From the NCBI RefSeq assembly GCF_963082655.1, contig NC_081552.1, positions 72,048,707-72,112,706 on the forward strand: a DNA stretch of 64,000 bases, in the 5' to 3' direction. Every line of letters begins with the position of its first letter. The stretch's first letter is position 1. The notes under the pieces are model-generated. The model did not search any database and was not told the DNA's origin. It was given only the letters and a program-made list of their open reading frames with translations. Of the stretch, positions 21,701-32,980 are shown piece after piece. Source of the DNA: Stomoxys calcitrans. Lineage: Eukaryota; Arthropoda; Insecta; Diptera; Muscidae. The position numbers and the translations under genes were made by a program.

Positions 21701-23400
21701 TCCCAATGGAAAAATTTGATTAGCCTTAGGGTAATTTTAGTACCCTGTCCAAAAGGCAAGGGTTTTTGTTCTAGTACCCTTCCCGGAGAAAAGGGTAGTC
21801 AAAGTACAATTTCCCAAAAGAAAAGGGAAGTATTAGTACAATTTCCCAATGGAAAAAGTAATTGTAGTACCCGTTCCTAAGATAAAGGGTAATTTTAGTA
21901 CCCTTTCCGAAACGAAAGGGTAGTTTTAGTAACCTTTCCCAAAGGAAAGGTTACTAAAACCCTTTCCCAAAGAAAAGGGTAGCTTAAGTACCCTTTCCAA
22001 AAGGAATGGGAAGCTTAAGTACCCTTTCCCAAAGGAAAGGGAAGCTTAAGTACCCTTTCCCAAAGGAAAGGGTAGTTTTAGTACCCTTTCCAAAAGGCTG
22101 GGGCAATTTAGGACCCTTTCCCGAAGAAAAGGGTAGTTTTGGTACCCTTCCCAAGGGAAAAGGTAGTTTAAGTACCCTTCCCAAGGGAATTGGTAGTTTT
22201 AGTACCCTTCCCAAGGGAATTGGTAGTTTTAGTCCGTTCCCAAAGACACTATAGTTTTAGTACTCTTTCCCAAAGAAAACGGTACTCTTTCCCAAAGGAG
22301 AGGGTGGTCTTAATACTATTTCCCAATAGAAAGGGTAGTTTTAGTACCCTTTCCCAATGGAAAGGGTAGCTTTAGTACCCTTTCCCAAAGAAAAGTGTAG
22401 TCTTAGTACCATTTCCCAATGGAAAGTATATTTTTAATGTTTTTCTTTCCCAATGGAAAGATTAGTTTTATTTCAGTTTCCTCAAGACAATGGTAGTTGC
22501 CATTTCCCAATGGAAAAATTTGATTAGCCTTAGGGTAATTTTAGTACCCTGTCCAAAAGACAAGGGTTTTTTTAGTACCCTTTTCCAAAGGAAACGGTAG
22601 TTTTAGTACACTTTCTCAATCGCAAGGATAATTGTTGTACCCTTTCTCAATCGCAAGGGTAATTGTAGTACCTTTTCTCAATCGCAAGGTTAGTTATAGT
22701 AGCCTTTTCCAAAGGCAAGGGTACTTTTAATACAATTTCCATAAGGGAACGATAAGTTTAGTACCCTTCCCCAGGAAAAGGGTATTAGTAGTATCCTTTC
22801 TCAAAGGAAAAGGATAGTTTAAGTACTCTTTCCCAATGGAAAGGGCAGTTTTAGTACCCTTTTCCAAAGGAAAGGTTAGGTTTAGTATTCTTCCCGAAGA
22901 ATAGGGTAGGTTTAGTACCCTTCCTCAAGGAAAGGGCAATTGTAATACCCTTCCCGAAGAAAAGGGTAGTTGTAGTACCCTTTCCCAATGAAAAGCATAA
23001 TTTTAGTTATCTTTTCCAACAGAAAGTTTAGTACCCTTTCCAACGGAAAGAACAGTTTTATCCTCCTTTTCCAATGGAGATCGTAGGTTAAGTATCATTT
23101 CATGTATTTTTAGTGCAATTTTTTCAATAAAAAGAGTAGTTTTAGTACCTTTTTCCAATGAAAAGCATAGGTTTTGTAACTTTTCCCAATGGAAAGAATA
23201 GTTTTTCTATTCTATCCCAATAAAAAGGGTAGGTTTAGTACACTTTCCTAATAGAATGGTAGGCTTTTCCTATACCAAGGGTAGTTTTATTGCCCTTTTT
23301 CAATAAATAGGATAGATTTTGTATCCTTTCCCAATGAATAGACTAGTTTCGGTACCGTTTCCCAGTGGAATGGGTAGTTTTAGTAGCCCTTCCGAATGGA
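18730..23400. repeat. Palindromic ~31-bp satellite array (~4.7 kb)
   Basis: About 150 diverged copies of a ~31-bp unit whose core is ACCCTTTCC-CAAA-GGAAAGGGT, a 9-bp inverted repeat around a 4-nt spacer, joined by TAGTTTTAGT. In many units the two arms have changed together or remain complementary. Divergence is higher at the two edges (from 22600 on especially). Longer order is visible inside (see 20462-22571). Open frames across it are by-products of the repeat. Confidence 0.97.
20462..22571. repeat. Higher-order repeat units within the palindromic satellite (period ~1306 bp)
   Basis: The block starting 'gttctagtacccttcccgg' at 20462 recurs almost unchanged at 21768 (period 1306). A marker segment starting 'atggtagttgccatttccc' occurs at 20380, 21686 and 22490. 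The last interval is 804 bp, so the final unit lost about 500 bp. A more diverged version of the same order begins at 19191 (1271 bp before the second). Unequal exchange within the array explains this. Confidence 0.9.
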
Positions 23401-25604
23401 AGGATCAGCAAATATTTTCTAAATCCTATCTAGCACCACCTTTAGTAAATTTTGGTTTTTTCCTTTTGTTAGAACTTTAGTCTTCATTTGCCTAAAAACT
23501 TTCGGTTCGTCCTCTCTCCTCGCTCAAGCAGCAATCGACCAACACATTTCAATTATTGAACACCTCAACTTCAACGCTCTAATGGAGTTCTTGCCTTTTT
23601 CAAATTTTGGCAGGGCAATAAAAGCTAACAATACCATGTAACATTTTCCATTTACAGAAGATACAATTTAACAAACATCTCCCGAAGAGATGTTCAAATA
23701 CAACAGCAGTACCATCAGCAGCAGTACCATCATCTTCATCGTCAGCATCAGTGCTGCTGCTAAACCAACTCAAAGTGATGATAGTCTGATCTAACGAAGT
23801 GGGGCATAGAAATATGAGCATACAGCATGTGCATGAATGCATAAAGGCTGGTTGAGCTTTTATGATTGCATTCTATGTCTTTTTGCCTGTCTGTCTGTTT
23901 GTTTGTCTTTTGTTGTTGTTTTAGATGTTTTATGCTAAATTTTCCAATGTTACGCACCATCAACATTTTTAGTAGCCTTAGCTGAAGTTTTTCGGCCATT
24001 GATGATGTCTGAGGACTAAAACGTCAACAGGCTTGGGGTGTCCATGTAAAAGTAACACTTTTATGCGGATGGATTGGAGTGTTGACTATTGATTTAGTGG
24101 TGTTTGCTGCGTCGTTCTCGTTCTGGTTCTCGTCATCGTCATCGTCGTCGTCGTTCGAGGGGACTGATGTTGCTTACGTTTGTTGTTGGCACGGTGCTAT
24201 AATGACGCGCCTTGTCTCATTTCGTACTCGAGCCAATGTCCACTTTATGGCCTCCAATGTGTGGTCTTTGGGATTGTTTTTGTTTAGATGTTGTTATTGT
24301 TGCTTTGTTTGTCTGCATGACCAACTGGTTGTGGGATACTTAAGTGAAGATAGAATTTCTGTGATGGAGCAGAGTATCTTTACTTGTGTCCTCTTTGTCC
24401 ATGCTGGATTTTGTTTAACTCCTCCTAATTTTTTGGATGACTGCTTGCCTAAAATGTTTTATGGCTACCTTTCAGAAGGATAGTGGGGGGAATTGGGGAA
24501 ACTACTTCAGGGTTCTCTGTTCTTTGGGCATTTAGGGTTGGGTAGAACAAACCATCGTAGCAAAGCAAGTTTTGGTTGTTTTGTTTCCCCTTAATGATTC
24601 ACATAGAAATCATTTTACAAATGGCATCGACACTTGAGACGCTCAACAACGCCAACTACAACAGCTGCAGTCATCCATCATCAGGTGCTAAAAGTCTGTA
24701 ATCGGTATCAACTTTTGGGGCCGCAGCGATATATTTCGAAAATGCTCTATGGATATATTGGAATTGTGTTAAAAATGATTTATGACATTGGATTAATCAC
24801 TCACAATGGCGAAACAATGAAATATTTTTCCAACCATTTTTAGAGCTGAAGATGAGTTCGACCACAAAAAAGTAATAAAATAAAAATATCTCTGGCAACA
24901 CTTTAGGGTAATAAACGAATTTAAGATGTATACCACATCATGAAATTGTTTTATGAAATCCATTTGTCTGTTTTAGAATATAAAATGCATTAATGATAGT
25001 TGATACTAAATCGATTTTTTACAATTCGTTACTCTTTGCGGTTTATACGTCTGTTTTTTCATCAGTTTGCCAGACATTAGCTGCTTACTGCCCGTCTCTC
25101 GCATAGTGGTACTATAATCTAGTATCAAGCCCCAAGAACCTCGGACCCTAATCCGAGTATTGGAAATCACCCCGTTGTATAAACCCAAATTGCGAGACTT
25201 CTTAACGGCTGTGTGAGTTGGGTGGTTTGTTAAGCCGTCTTCCACCCATGGCTGCGATCAAATGCTTAGGAACGGACAGTTACTCTGACAGCTTGCTTTG
25301 TTATGATGCACAATGGTATCAGAAACTTTTCTGGAAAAAAGTCTGACGTGATAGAAAATTTTTTTTTTGATATTTTGTATGATAAGAGATGAGGTCCGTG
25401 TGCCTATCTCTATATCGTTATCTGTCTGTTTTCCATTTCCTCCTTCTTACCTCATTGTTGAAAAAAGTGAACTTTTCGAAATCTGATGTCGAAATTTGAG
25501 TCCAAGTGCTTGCGGACCGCCCCAGATTTGTGATTTCCACAGACGGTCGAACATGGCTAGATCCATTTGGAATGTCAAAATGATTAAGAACATATATACT
25601 TTAC
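23401..25604. other. Unique block with triplet-rich tracts, no gene recognised
   Basis: Contains CAG/CAT-type triplets at 23705-23760, a TCG/TCA run at 24130-24158 and TTGTTG-rich stretches near 23915 and 24285. The longest frame (24079-24483) has no domain and follows the triplet composition. Looks like fly intron or intergenic DNA. Confidence 0.4.
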
Positions 25605-27703
25605 TAGCTGACTCGGGCCCGCTCCGCTGCGCCTTCTTTTACTAAATATGGAACAAAATTTTGGAATATTTATTTTCGATAATTAAAGAGCTTTTAGTGA
25701 AATACCATGCTACCAAAATAGTATATCGTTTGACTAACAGTTTAGCAATATAAGTGCCTTTATCTGAATCCCATATGACCTTTATTGGTCTACGAATTTA
25801 AGTATGGATGTAAGGTGTACTCCATTCTTAAAATACTTTATTTCAGCTCGATATTCTCATGATATCTGATTTAGGGGTGTTTTCGGGGTGAGGTGGTCCC
25901 CCAGACACTTGGCTCTGAAAAAGATAAGCATCGTGCTCTTCTTTCAAATACCATTTACTAAAACCCCATATTGCCATTGGTTTAGGGGAGTTTACAGGAT
26001 GAGGCGTCACCCAAACACATGGCCCCAAAATAGGTTATCAAATTCGTTTTCTAATCTCACATACCATTCATTTGAGCCACATATTGGCGTGGTCGAAAAA
26101 TTTTTACCCTGTGGGGGGTGTTTTGGGGAAGGGGATGATGCCCTAAATACATGGTCCTATATTTGGATATCAAATTCGTATTCTACTCCCAAATACCTTT
26201 ATTTGAGCCAGCCCCATTGCGATGGTCACTAAAAAATTGCTGTTTGTTGGTATTTTGGGAAAGAGGTAGACCCCCAGAAAATTGGTGCCGAAAGTGGGTA
26301 TCAATTCTAGCTCTACCCCCCAAAACCTTTCATTTAAGCTCGACATCCACATGGTCGGTAAATATGCCCGATTTAGGGGTGTTTTGGGGAGTGGGGGTCC
26401 CCAAACACTAAGCCCTGAAAATATATCAGAACCGTGCTCTATTCTCGTATCTATATATCATTTATTTGAACCCCATTTCCATTGGTCTCAAAATTGGATA
26501 TCAAATTCGTTTTCTAATCTCATTTAAACTCCTTATTGCAAAAGTCAGCAAATATGTCCTGTTTGAGGTATTGGCCCTAAAACTATAAGTTTTTAGTTCC
26601 ACTCTCTTTAGGCCCAAATTGTCTTGGTGAGCAAATACGTCCAATGGGGGGTTGTTATGGTGGTGGGACGTCCCCTAGACCGTTGATCTCTAATGTTGAT
26701 ATCAGATACGTGGTCTACTCCCAAATACCTTTAATTTAAGCCCCATATTTCCATAGTCGGCAAACATGACCGGCTTGGGGGGTGTTTTTGGGGGCTGGGC
26801 GGCCACTCAGTGAGTTGGCCTTAAAAATATATATCGGATTCGTGTTCTACTCTAAAACCCCTCTTATTTGAGCCTCATATTGCAATAGTCAGCAAATACA
26901 ATCCTATTTGGGTGGTGTTGTGGGGGTGAGGTGGCTCTATAGACACTTTTCCCGAATATTGATATCATATTCGTGCTTTACTCCCAAAGACCATTCATTT
27001 GAGCCCCATATTGCTATGGTCGGGGGCGGCCCCCAAACACTTGGTCCCATATTTGGATATCAGATTCGAATATTCCATGGTCCATATTCCCATGGTCAGT
27101 AAATAAGTCCTGTTTGGGGGGTGTTTTGGGGAAAGGATGGACCCCCAGAACGTGGTCCCACATTTGGATATTAGATTCCTATTCTTCTCGCAAATACCTT
27201 TCATTTGAGTCCCATATTGCCATGGTCGGTAAATATGTCCGATTTAGGGGTGTTTTGGGAGTTGGGGTAGTCCCCCTAACACTTGGTCCGACAATTGGAT
27301 AGCAGATACGTTTTCTTATCCTTAATACCTTTCCTTTGAATCCCATATTGTCGTGATTGGTTTAAATATATGTTTGGTAGATTTTAGGGTGGGGCGGCCG
27401 CCCTAGGCACCCCATCCGAAATTTGGAAACCGAATTTTTATTTATAGGGTACTATATGAGAGCACACGAAATTTCGCTTAAATCGCACCACCCATCTACG
27501 AGATCTGGCGTTTCTGAAAATTAGGGTAAGGGGGAGTGTCCGCCCCCCCCTTTGGATATCAAAAAATTTAGTACCACGGTATTATTATGCACCGTCTGTG
27601 AAAATTTCAAGAAAATCGGTTCAACCGTTTCTTTGTCTATAAGGAACACACAAACATACCTACAAACAAACACAAATTGATTTTTATATATAAGAAGATT
27701 GGG
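25605..27703 (+). repeat. Dispersed G-rich repeat family with ~130-bp internal units (copy 2, longest)
   Basis: Begins around 'ctagctgactcgggcccgct' (25612) and ends around 'aaattgatttttatatataa' (about 27700). In between are at least 12 diverged ~130-bp units containing 'tgtccgatttaggggtg', 'ggatatcaaattcgt' and 'ttgagccccatattgccatgg'. The 3' end has 'gaaaatcggttcaaccgttt' followed by a CAAACA-rich stretch. It has no coding capacity. The combination of a CGGGCCCGC-type head and a 'ttttatatataagaa' tail suggests a defined transposable unit whose class I cannot name. Confidence 0.7.
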
Positions 27704-27751
27704 TCGCAGATCAATCCTATGGTGCTGGGTACAATAAATAATAGCTAAGCA

Positions 27752-28000
27752 AAGGCAAATTTTGCCCATGAACATTCCACTAAGGAACAGGGGCAAACTT
27801 CTCACATATCAATGAGTGCAGTCCGATTCAAGTTTAAGCTAAATGATAAGGGACCTCCTTTTTATAGCCGAGTCCGAACGGCGTGCCACATGGCATAGTA
27901 CCTCACAAATGTTGGCAAAAATTTTTTTCTGATGGTCTCGCCAGGATTCGAACCCAGGCGTTCAGCGTTATAGGCGGACATGCTAACCTCTGCGCTAGCA
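27752..28000 (-). mobile_element. tRNA-derived SINE, family 1 (copy 3)
   Basis: Reverse-oriented: tail 'aaattttgcccatgaacatt' at the left, body with 'aatgagtgcagtccgattca' and 'ccgagtccgaacggcgtgcc', then the tRNA-like head with the B-box complement GGATTCGAACC near 27941-27951. The acceptor-side head ends at 'tgcgctagc'. It lies at the boundary between the G-rich repeat copy 2 and a DINE remnant. Confidence 0.88.
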
Positions 28001-28014
28001 AAGAGTAGTACTTA

Positions 28015-28698
28015 CTAAGGGTTCTAAGTTCGACAATTTGTCGAGTTCTTTGCCCGGTATCTCATTATTAGCAAACAAAAGATAATGGATAGGATTTCCC
28101 ATGCTATTGAAGCTATGTATATCAGGTTACGGACCAATATGAGTCATATTTTAAGCCACATCGGATAAGAATTGCGCCCTATAGGGACTCAAGTAATGCA
28201 ATCGAGATATCGATATATATGGTAGCTTTATCAGGTTTTTAACCGATTCAGATCATACTTGATACATATGTTGGAGGTCGTATGAGAATTCGTTGTGCAT
28301 TCAGCCAAATCGGATACGAATTGCACACCGGTTTATATGGAAGCTATATCAGGCTAGCGACCGATTCAGACGATATTTAACACGTATGTTGAAAGCCATA
28401 GAAGAAGTAATTGTGCAAAATTTCAGCCAAGTCGGATAAGAATTGCGCCTTCTAAAGGTTCAAGAAGGCAAGATTCGAGATCGGTTTATATGGCGGATAT
28501 ATTAAAATATGGACCGATCCCATTTACAACCCTAAGCGACCTCGTAGGAAGTTGTTATGCAAAATTTCAAGTGGCTAGCATTATTCCTTCCAAAGTTAGC
28601 GTGCTTTCGACAGAATGTCAAAACGATCAAGAATATGTACATTTTTTTGGTCTCAGACAAAATTAGTATACTCTCATCCTATAGGGGAGGGTATACAA
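28015..28698 (-). mobile_element. DINE-1-like element (copy 6, degenerate)
   Basis: Minus orientation: phrases 'cggataagaattgcgcc' and 'tcggtttatatggcggatat', then 'agcgtgctttcgacagaatg' and 'gaatatgtac', ending 'ataggggagggtata', the complement of the usual 5' end. Its 3' end around 28030 keeps only a weak 'ttcgacaatttgtcga' hairpin. The GTCCGTCCG motif is lost. Confidence 0.7.
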
Positions 28699-30156
28699 AT
28701 TAAGTTGTAGATTATGTCCCTCGTACGTGGAAATGTGCCTGAGTCGTAGACCTTCTGAAGTCGCCCAATCGATAGAGGAGCAATACAAGATCGTATCGGG
28801 GTATCAGTCTTCCCTACATGAACAAGTATAAGAGGATAATGATGACAAGATTTAGAGGGGACTATGATCCGTACCAGCTCGGCTTCGAGTCGAACGCCAA
28901 ATACGTCCTTGGCATATTTGTCGACTTCGAAGGCTTGGCTGATAACCTTTCATGGCGTAGTGTACTCACGAGATTAGGCAAATAGTTTGTCGGGAACATT
29001 CTCTCTGGCGTACTTAATTCTGTGATAAAAGAGCATGTGTGGTTAGTGTTAGCTATACGGTTTGGAAGGATATTGAACGCGCCTGTCCTCAGAGATCCCT
29101 CTGTGCTTTATATATATGGAACCTTAAAATGGATCCACTGTTGAGACGCTTCCCTGAGTCCTTTAAAATCAGTGCATATGCGAATGACTTATTCATCCTG
29201 ATTGAAGGAGACTCCAGACTTGCGCTGGAAACCCAGCCGTGGGCATTGTGCGCAAATGGAGCGATCGTGTTGAAAAAACCTTGACAATGTTGCTCAAGGG
29301 CATCTTGTCGTGAAACGTCCACCCATAATTCGATCGATTATTCGTATTAGAAACGTAGCGCTCATAAAATATCTGGGAGTGACTGTTTCAGATTGAATGG
29401 TTTCCTAGTCCACTTGGATCGAGTGAAGGAGAAGATGACTGGAGTAGATGGAATAGTTAAGCGTGTTCTGAGAAGTGATTGCGGTCGTCGCGTTATTCGG
29501 TCCATATGGTGGTCTAGTTGTTGCTTGCACAACTTATGGACCGTCTGTGTGGCATGAAATTGCTCTCTTCTCAGAGGGTAGCAATGCTGGCTTGCTTGCT
29601 TCCCTGTGTGTAGGACTGTTTCCACAGATGCACTACAGGTATTGCTTGGATCGGCCCCGCTTAATTTACTCGTGAGTTACACCGCCGTTCTGTACAGGGT
29701 GAGAAAGGGAAATCCATTGAGGATTGGCTTTTGAGCTGGCAGATGGGGATATTAGGCGGCTCAAGTGCTTCTTTTGGAGCGTCTTGATGGTAGGTGGAAA
29801 ACCAGATGGTCTAATAGTGATAAAGGTCGTGTGACTTACCAATTTTTTCGTGATGCGGACCACTTGGATGTTGGCTTCGGCCTTCGTCTGGGTTTCATAC
29901 TGACGGAACATGGCTCCTTTAATTATTTTCTGTATCAGTGTAACTTGTCCGCGATAGATACTACTGTGGGCGGCCAAAGAATTGGAGGCATGTACTGACA
30001 GAATGCCCGTACTATGCAGACATTAGAGATTTAGACGCGTTGGGGATTAGCGAGACTGTGTGGGATTTCAGAAGGGCCCTTAAGGACGAGACGACTGTTG
30101 CAATGTTGGCCACCTTTTCTCGGGAAGTATTTAATAGGAGACGAACGCCGACTTAG
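28699..30156 (+). pseudogene. R1-like LINE reverse transcriptase and C-terminus, degenerate
   Basis: Readable pieces in order are YQLGFESNAKYVLGIFVDFEG then DNLSWRSVLTRLGK-stop (motif A, VFVDFEG with the following FD altered), PQRSLCALYIWNLKMDPLL (motif B) and ISAYANDLFILIEGD (active site YAND instead of YADD). Then come IKYLGVTVSD-like text near 29370, RVLRSDCGRRVIRSIWW-like text near 29470, and a C-terminal ECPYYADIRDLDALG and FNRRRTPT-stop ending at 30156. This order fits R1-clade LINEs. Many stops and shifts plus the YAND change make it dead. No RNase H is seen, as expected for R1. Confidence 0.8.
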
Positions 30157-30779
30157 TGGAGGCATGAATACACGTTACCGAGTGCTGCGTTTGACATGGC
30201 GTGGCACCTGCCTTGCCCATGTTGATGCTGCGGCGTTTTGTTTGATTTGATTTTTATTTGAGTGTTGATTCCAGTTGCCTTTGTTTTTGTGATCGGCCAT
30301 GCGTGAGGGTGGCCGCGTTTATTGTGAGACCCATGTTGGGGTGATGCATGTTGTTTAGCCCGTTAGGGACTGTCCTGTTTGTGTGCGACTTCGCTTTTGC
30401 ATAAGAGACTAGTCCGAAACTGTTTGGGGTTCAACTAGCAATAGTCTTTTATGGCTACGAAGTCCGACCGAATACTTTAATTTGGAAGTACGGGTGTCAT
30501 GAGACGCTGAAAGCCCTGGTTAGGCCCCAGTGGGGAGTAACGTGGAGGCTGTGGTTTATATCCACATCGAGAGTAGAGCACAAGTTAGGCGTGCAGTTGC
30601 GTTTTCAACCGAGTGCCGTGACCCATAGATCGAAAGGAGTTTAGGTAGAGTTCCGCTCCTAACCAGGAAGGTAAACACGTCCATATACGTGGGATCAGTT
30701 TGGTTCTCATGTACAGTACATGTACATGTGACTAAACAAACAACGTGTGCATGAGGCGTTGCCAGATGCATTGTATTCG
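30157..30779. other. Possible LINE 3' region, no gene recognised
   Basis: Follows the R1-like stop codon. The GC content is higher than the surroundings ('ggtggccgcgtttatt', 'gttaggccccagtggggag'), which would suit a LINE 3' UTR and the start of the next LINE fragment. I see no firm boundary. Confidence 0.35.
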
Positions 30780-31145
30780 GGCCTTGGGTCTCGAAGGATC
30801 GGGCAATGATGGCAGGCACCTGCGTTAAACACGACATTCGTGAGGCATCTGTCTCCTTGGGAGGAGAAAATGTTCCAATTACTGAAAGCACAAAATATCT
30901 GGGTGTTTAACTGCACGGGAAATTGAACTTCAAATCAAACACTTTGGAAAGGGAAAGAGAGGCAACTCTTGTCATATGCACCTGCAAGGGAGCCATTGGC
31001 AAAGTTAGGAGTTTAATCCGCATGCAATGCACTGGGTATATACTGCAGTTGTCATACCTATAATGCTATATGGTGTTGTGGTCTGGTGGACGGCGGTTCA
31101 AAAGTCGACTCACTGTTCAGTACTCAGCTGGATCCAAAGGACACA
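30780..31145 (+). pseudogene. LINE-A related reverse transcriptase thumb fragment
   Basis: Plus-strand text reads IREASVSLGGENVPITEST then KYLGV-stop-LHGKLNFKSN, TLEREREATL and CKGAIGKVRSL. After a frameshift comes MHWVYTAVVIPIMLYGVVVWW (from 31027). This is the same segment as 9100-8732 on the minus strand (MHWVYTAVVRPIMLYGVVVWW), so it is another copy of LINE-A or a close relative. It ends abruptly at about 31145. Confidence 0.85.
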
Positions 31146-31343
31146 CAATGTTGCCCCGGTAGACAAAAATTCAAACATCAAAAATGAAAAAAATATATAT
31201 TTATATTTGAAGTCCCCCTTCAACTAATTCGTGTTTTCGTCGAAGGTTTTTTAACAAATCAATGGTACATAATTTTTTCCAAAATTTAAAATTTATGTTT
31301 ATGTGAACAAAATGGGTTTTTTATTGGAGTATCAAATTAAAAC

Positions 31344-32979
31344 AAGTAAAAAGGCGTTAAGTTCGGCCGGGCCGAACTTTGGACACCCACCACCTCGGGT
31401 ATATATGTAAACCAATTTTCATCAAAATTCGGTGAAAATTTCATACCTTATACTCATAAACCTCATACCGATCTGAACTATATACGACACGGATGTCGAA
31501 AAGCCGAACATAAGTCGCTGTGTCAAATTTCAGTGAAATCGGATTATAAATGCGCCTTTTATGGGGCCAAGACTTTAAATCGAGACATCGGTCTATATGG
31601 GAGCTCTATCCAAATCTGAACCGATTTGGGCCAAGTTGCATAAACATGTCGAAAAGCCTAACACAAAGCACTGTCCCAAATTTCGGCGAAATCGGACAAT
31701 AAATGCCTCTATGGGCCCTAAACTAAACCTCTTTTATGGGCCCTAAACCTATGGCAGCTATATGCAAATCTGGATTGATCTGGGCAAAATTTAAGAAGGA
31801 CGTCGAAGAGCCTAACCAAACTCACTGTGTCAAATTTCAGCAACATCGGACAATAAATGAGTGTTTTATGGTCCCAAAACCTAAAACCTAGATATCGGTC
31901 TATATGGCAGCTATATCCAAATCTGGACCGATCTGTGCGATATAGCAGAAGTATGTCAAGGGGCTTAACTTAACTCACTGTTCCAAATTTCGGCGACATC
32001 GGACAATAAATGAGCATTTTATGGGCCCAAAACCATAAATCAAGAAATCGGTCTATATGGCAGCTATATCTAAATCTGAACCGATCTGGACCAAATTGAA
32101 GAAATATGTCAAAGGGCCTAACACAACTCACTGTCCCAAATTTCAACAAAATCGGATAATGAATGTGGCTTTTATGGGCCTTACACCATAAATCGGAGGA
32201 TCGATCTATATGGCAGCTATATCCAAATCTGGACCGATCTGAGCCAAATTGACGAAGAATGTCGATGGGCCTTACATAATTCATTGTCCCGAATTTCATC
32301 AAAATCGGATAATAAATGTGGCTTTTGTGGGCCTAAGACCCTTAACCGGGGGAACGGTCTATATGGCAGCTATATCCAAATCTGAACCGATCTGGGCCAA
32401 TTTAACGAAGGAAATCGAAGGGTCTAAGACAACTCACTGTCCCAAATTTCAGCAAAATCCGATAATAAATGTGGCTTTTATGGGCCGTAGACCCTAAATC
32501 GGAGGATCGATCTATATAGCAGCTTTACCCAACCTGGACCGATCTGAGCAAATTGACGAAGGATGTCGAAGGGCCTAACACAACTCACTGCCCCAAATTT
32601 CAACAAAATCGGATAATAAATGTGACTTTTATGGGCTTATGACACTAAATCGGCGGATCGGTCAATATGGGGGCTATATCAAGATATAGTCCGATATAGC
32701 CCATCTTCGAACTTAACCTGCTTATGGACAAAAAAAGAATCTGTGCAAAATTTCAGCTCAATATCTCTATTTTTAAAGACTGTAGCGTGATTTCAACAGA
32801 CAGACGGACGGACATGTCTAGATCGTCTTAGATTATATAGAATATATATACTTTATAGGGTATATATACTTTATAGGGTATAGAATATATATACTTTATA
32901 GGGTCGGAAATGGATATTTCGATGTGTTGCAAACGGAATGACAAAATGAATATACCCCCATCCTTCGGTGGTGGGTATA
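31344..32979 (-). mobile_element. DINE-1-like element (copy 7, complete ends)
   Basis: Minus orientation, 1.64 kb. The left end has 'caagtaaaaaggcgttaag', a GTTCGGCCGGGCCGAAC palindrome and 'tggacacccaccacctcggg'. About eight central units recur at 153-bp spacing ('ggcagctatatcc' at 32212 and 32365). Then come 'aatatctctatttttaaag', ACAGACGGACGGAC, 'tatactttatagggtcgg' and the terminal 'ccttcggtggtgggtat'. A short 'tatatactttatagggtata' duplication sits near 32850-32900. It is one of the best-preserved DINE copies here. Confidence 0.88.
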
Positions 32980-32980
32980 A

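Noticed and set aside
20380..22254. Several open frames in the satellite, one of them occurring identically twice
   Set aside because: The identity comes from the 1306-bp higher-order repeat; the peptides are rich in satellite-derived PFPKGK/PLGRV words and have no domain.
24079..24483. 134-codon frame with a poly-Ser run
   Set aside because: The Ser run is a TCG/TCA triplet tract; the remaining sequence has many Cys/Phe/Leu residues typical of non-coding T/G-rich DNA.
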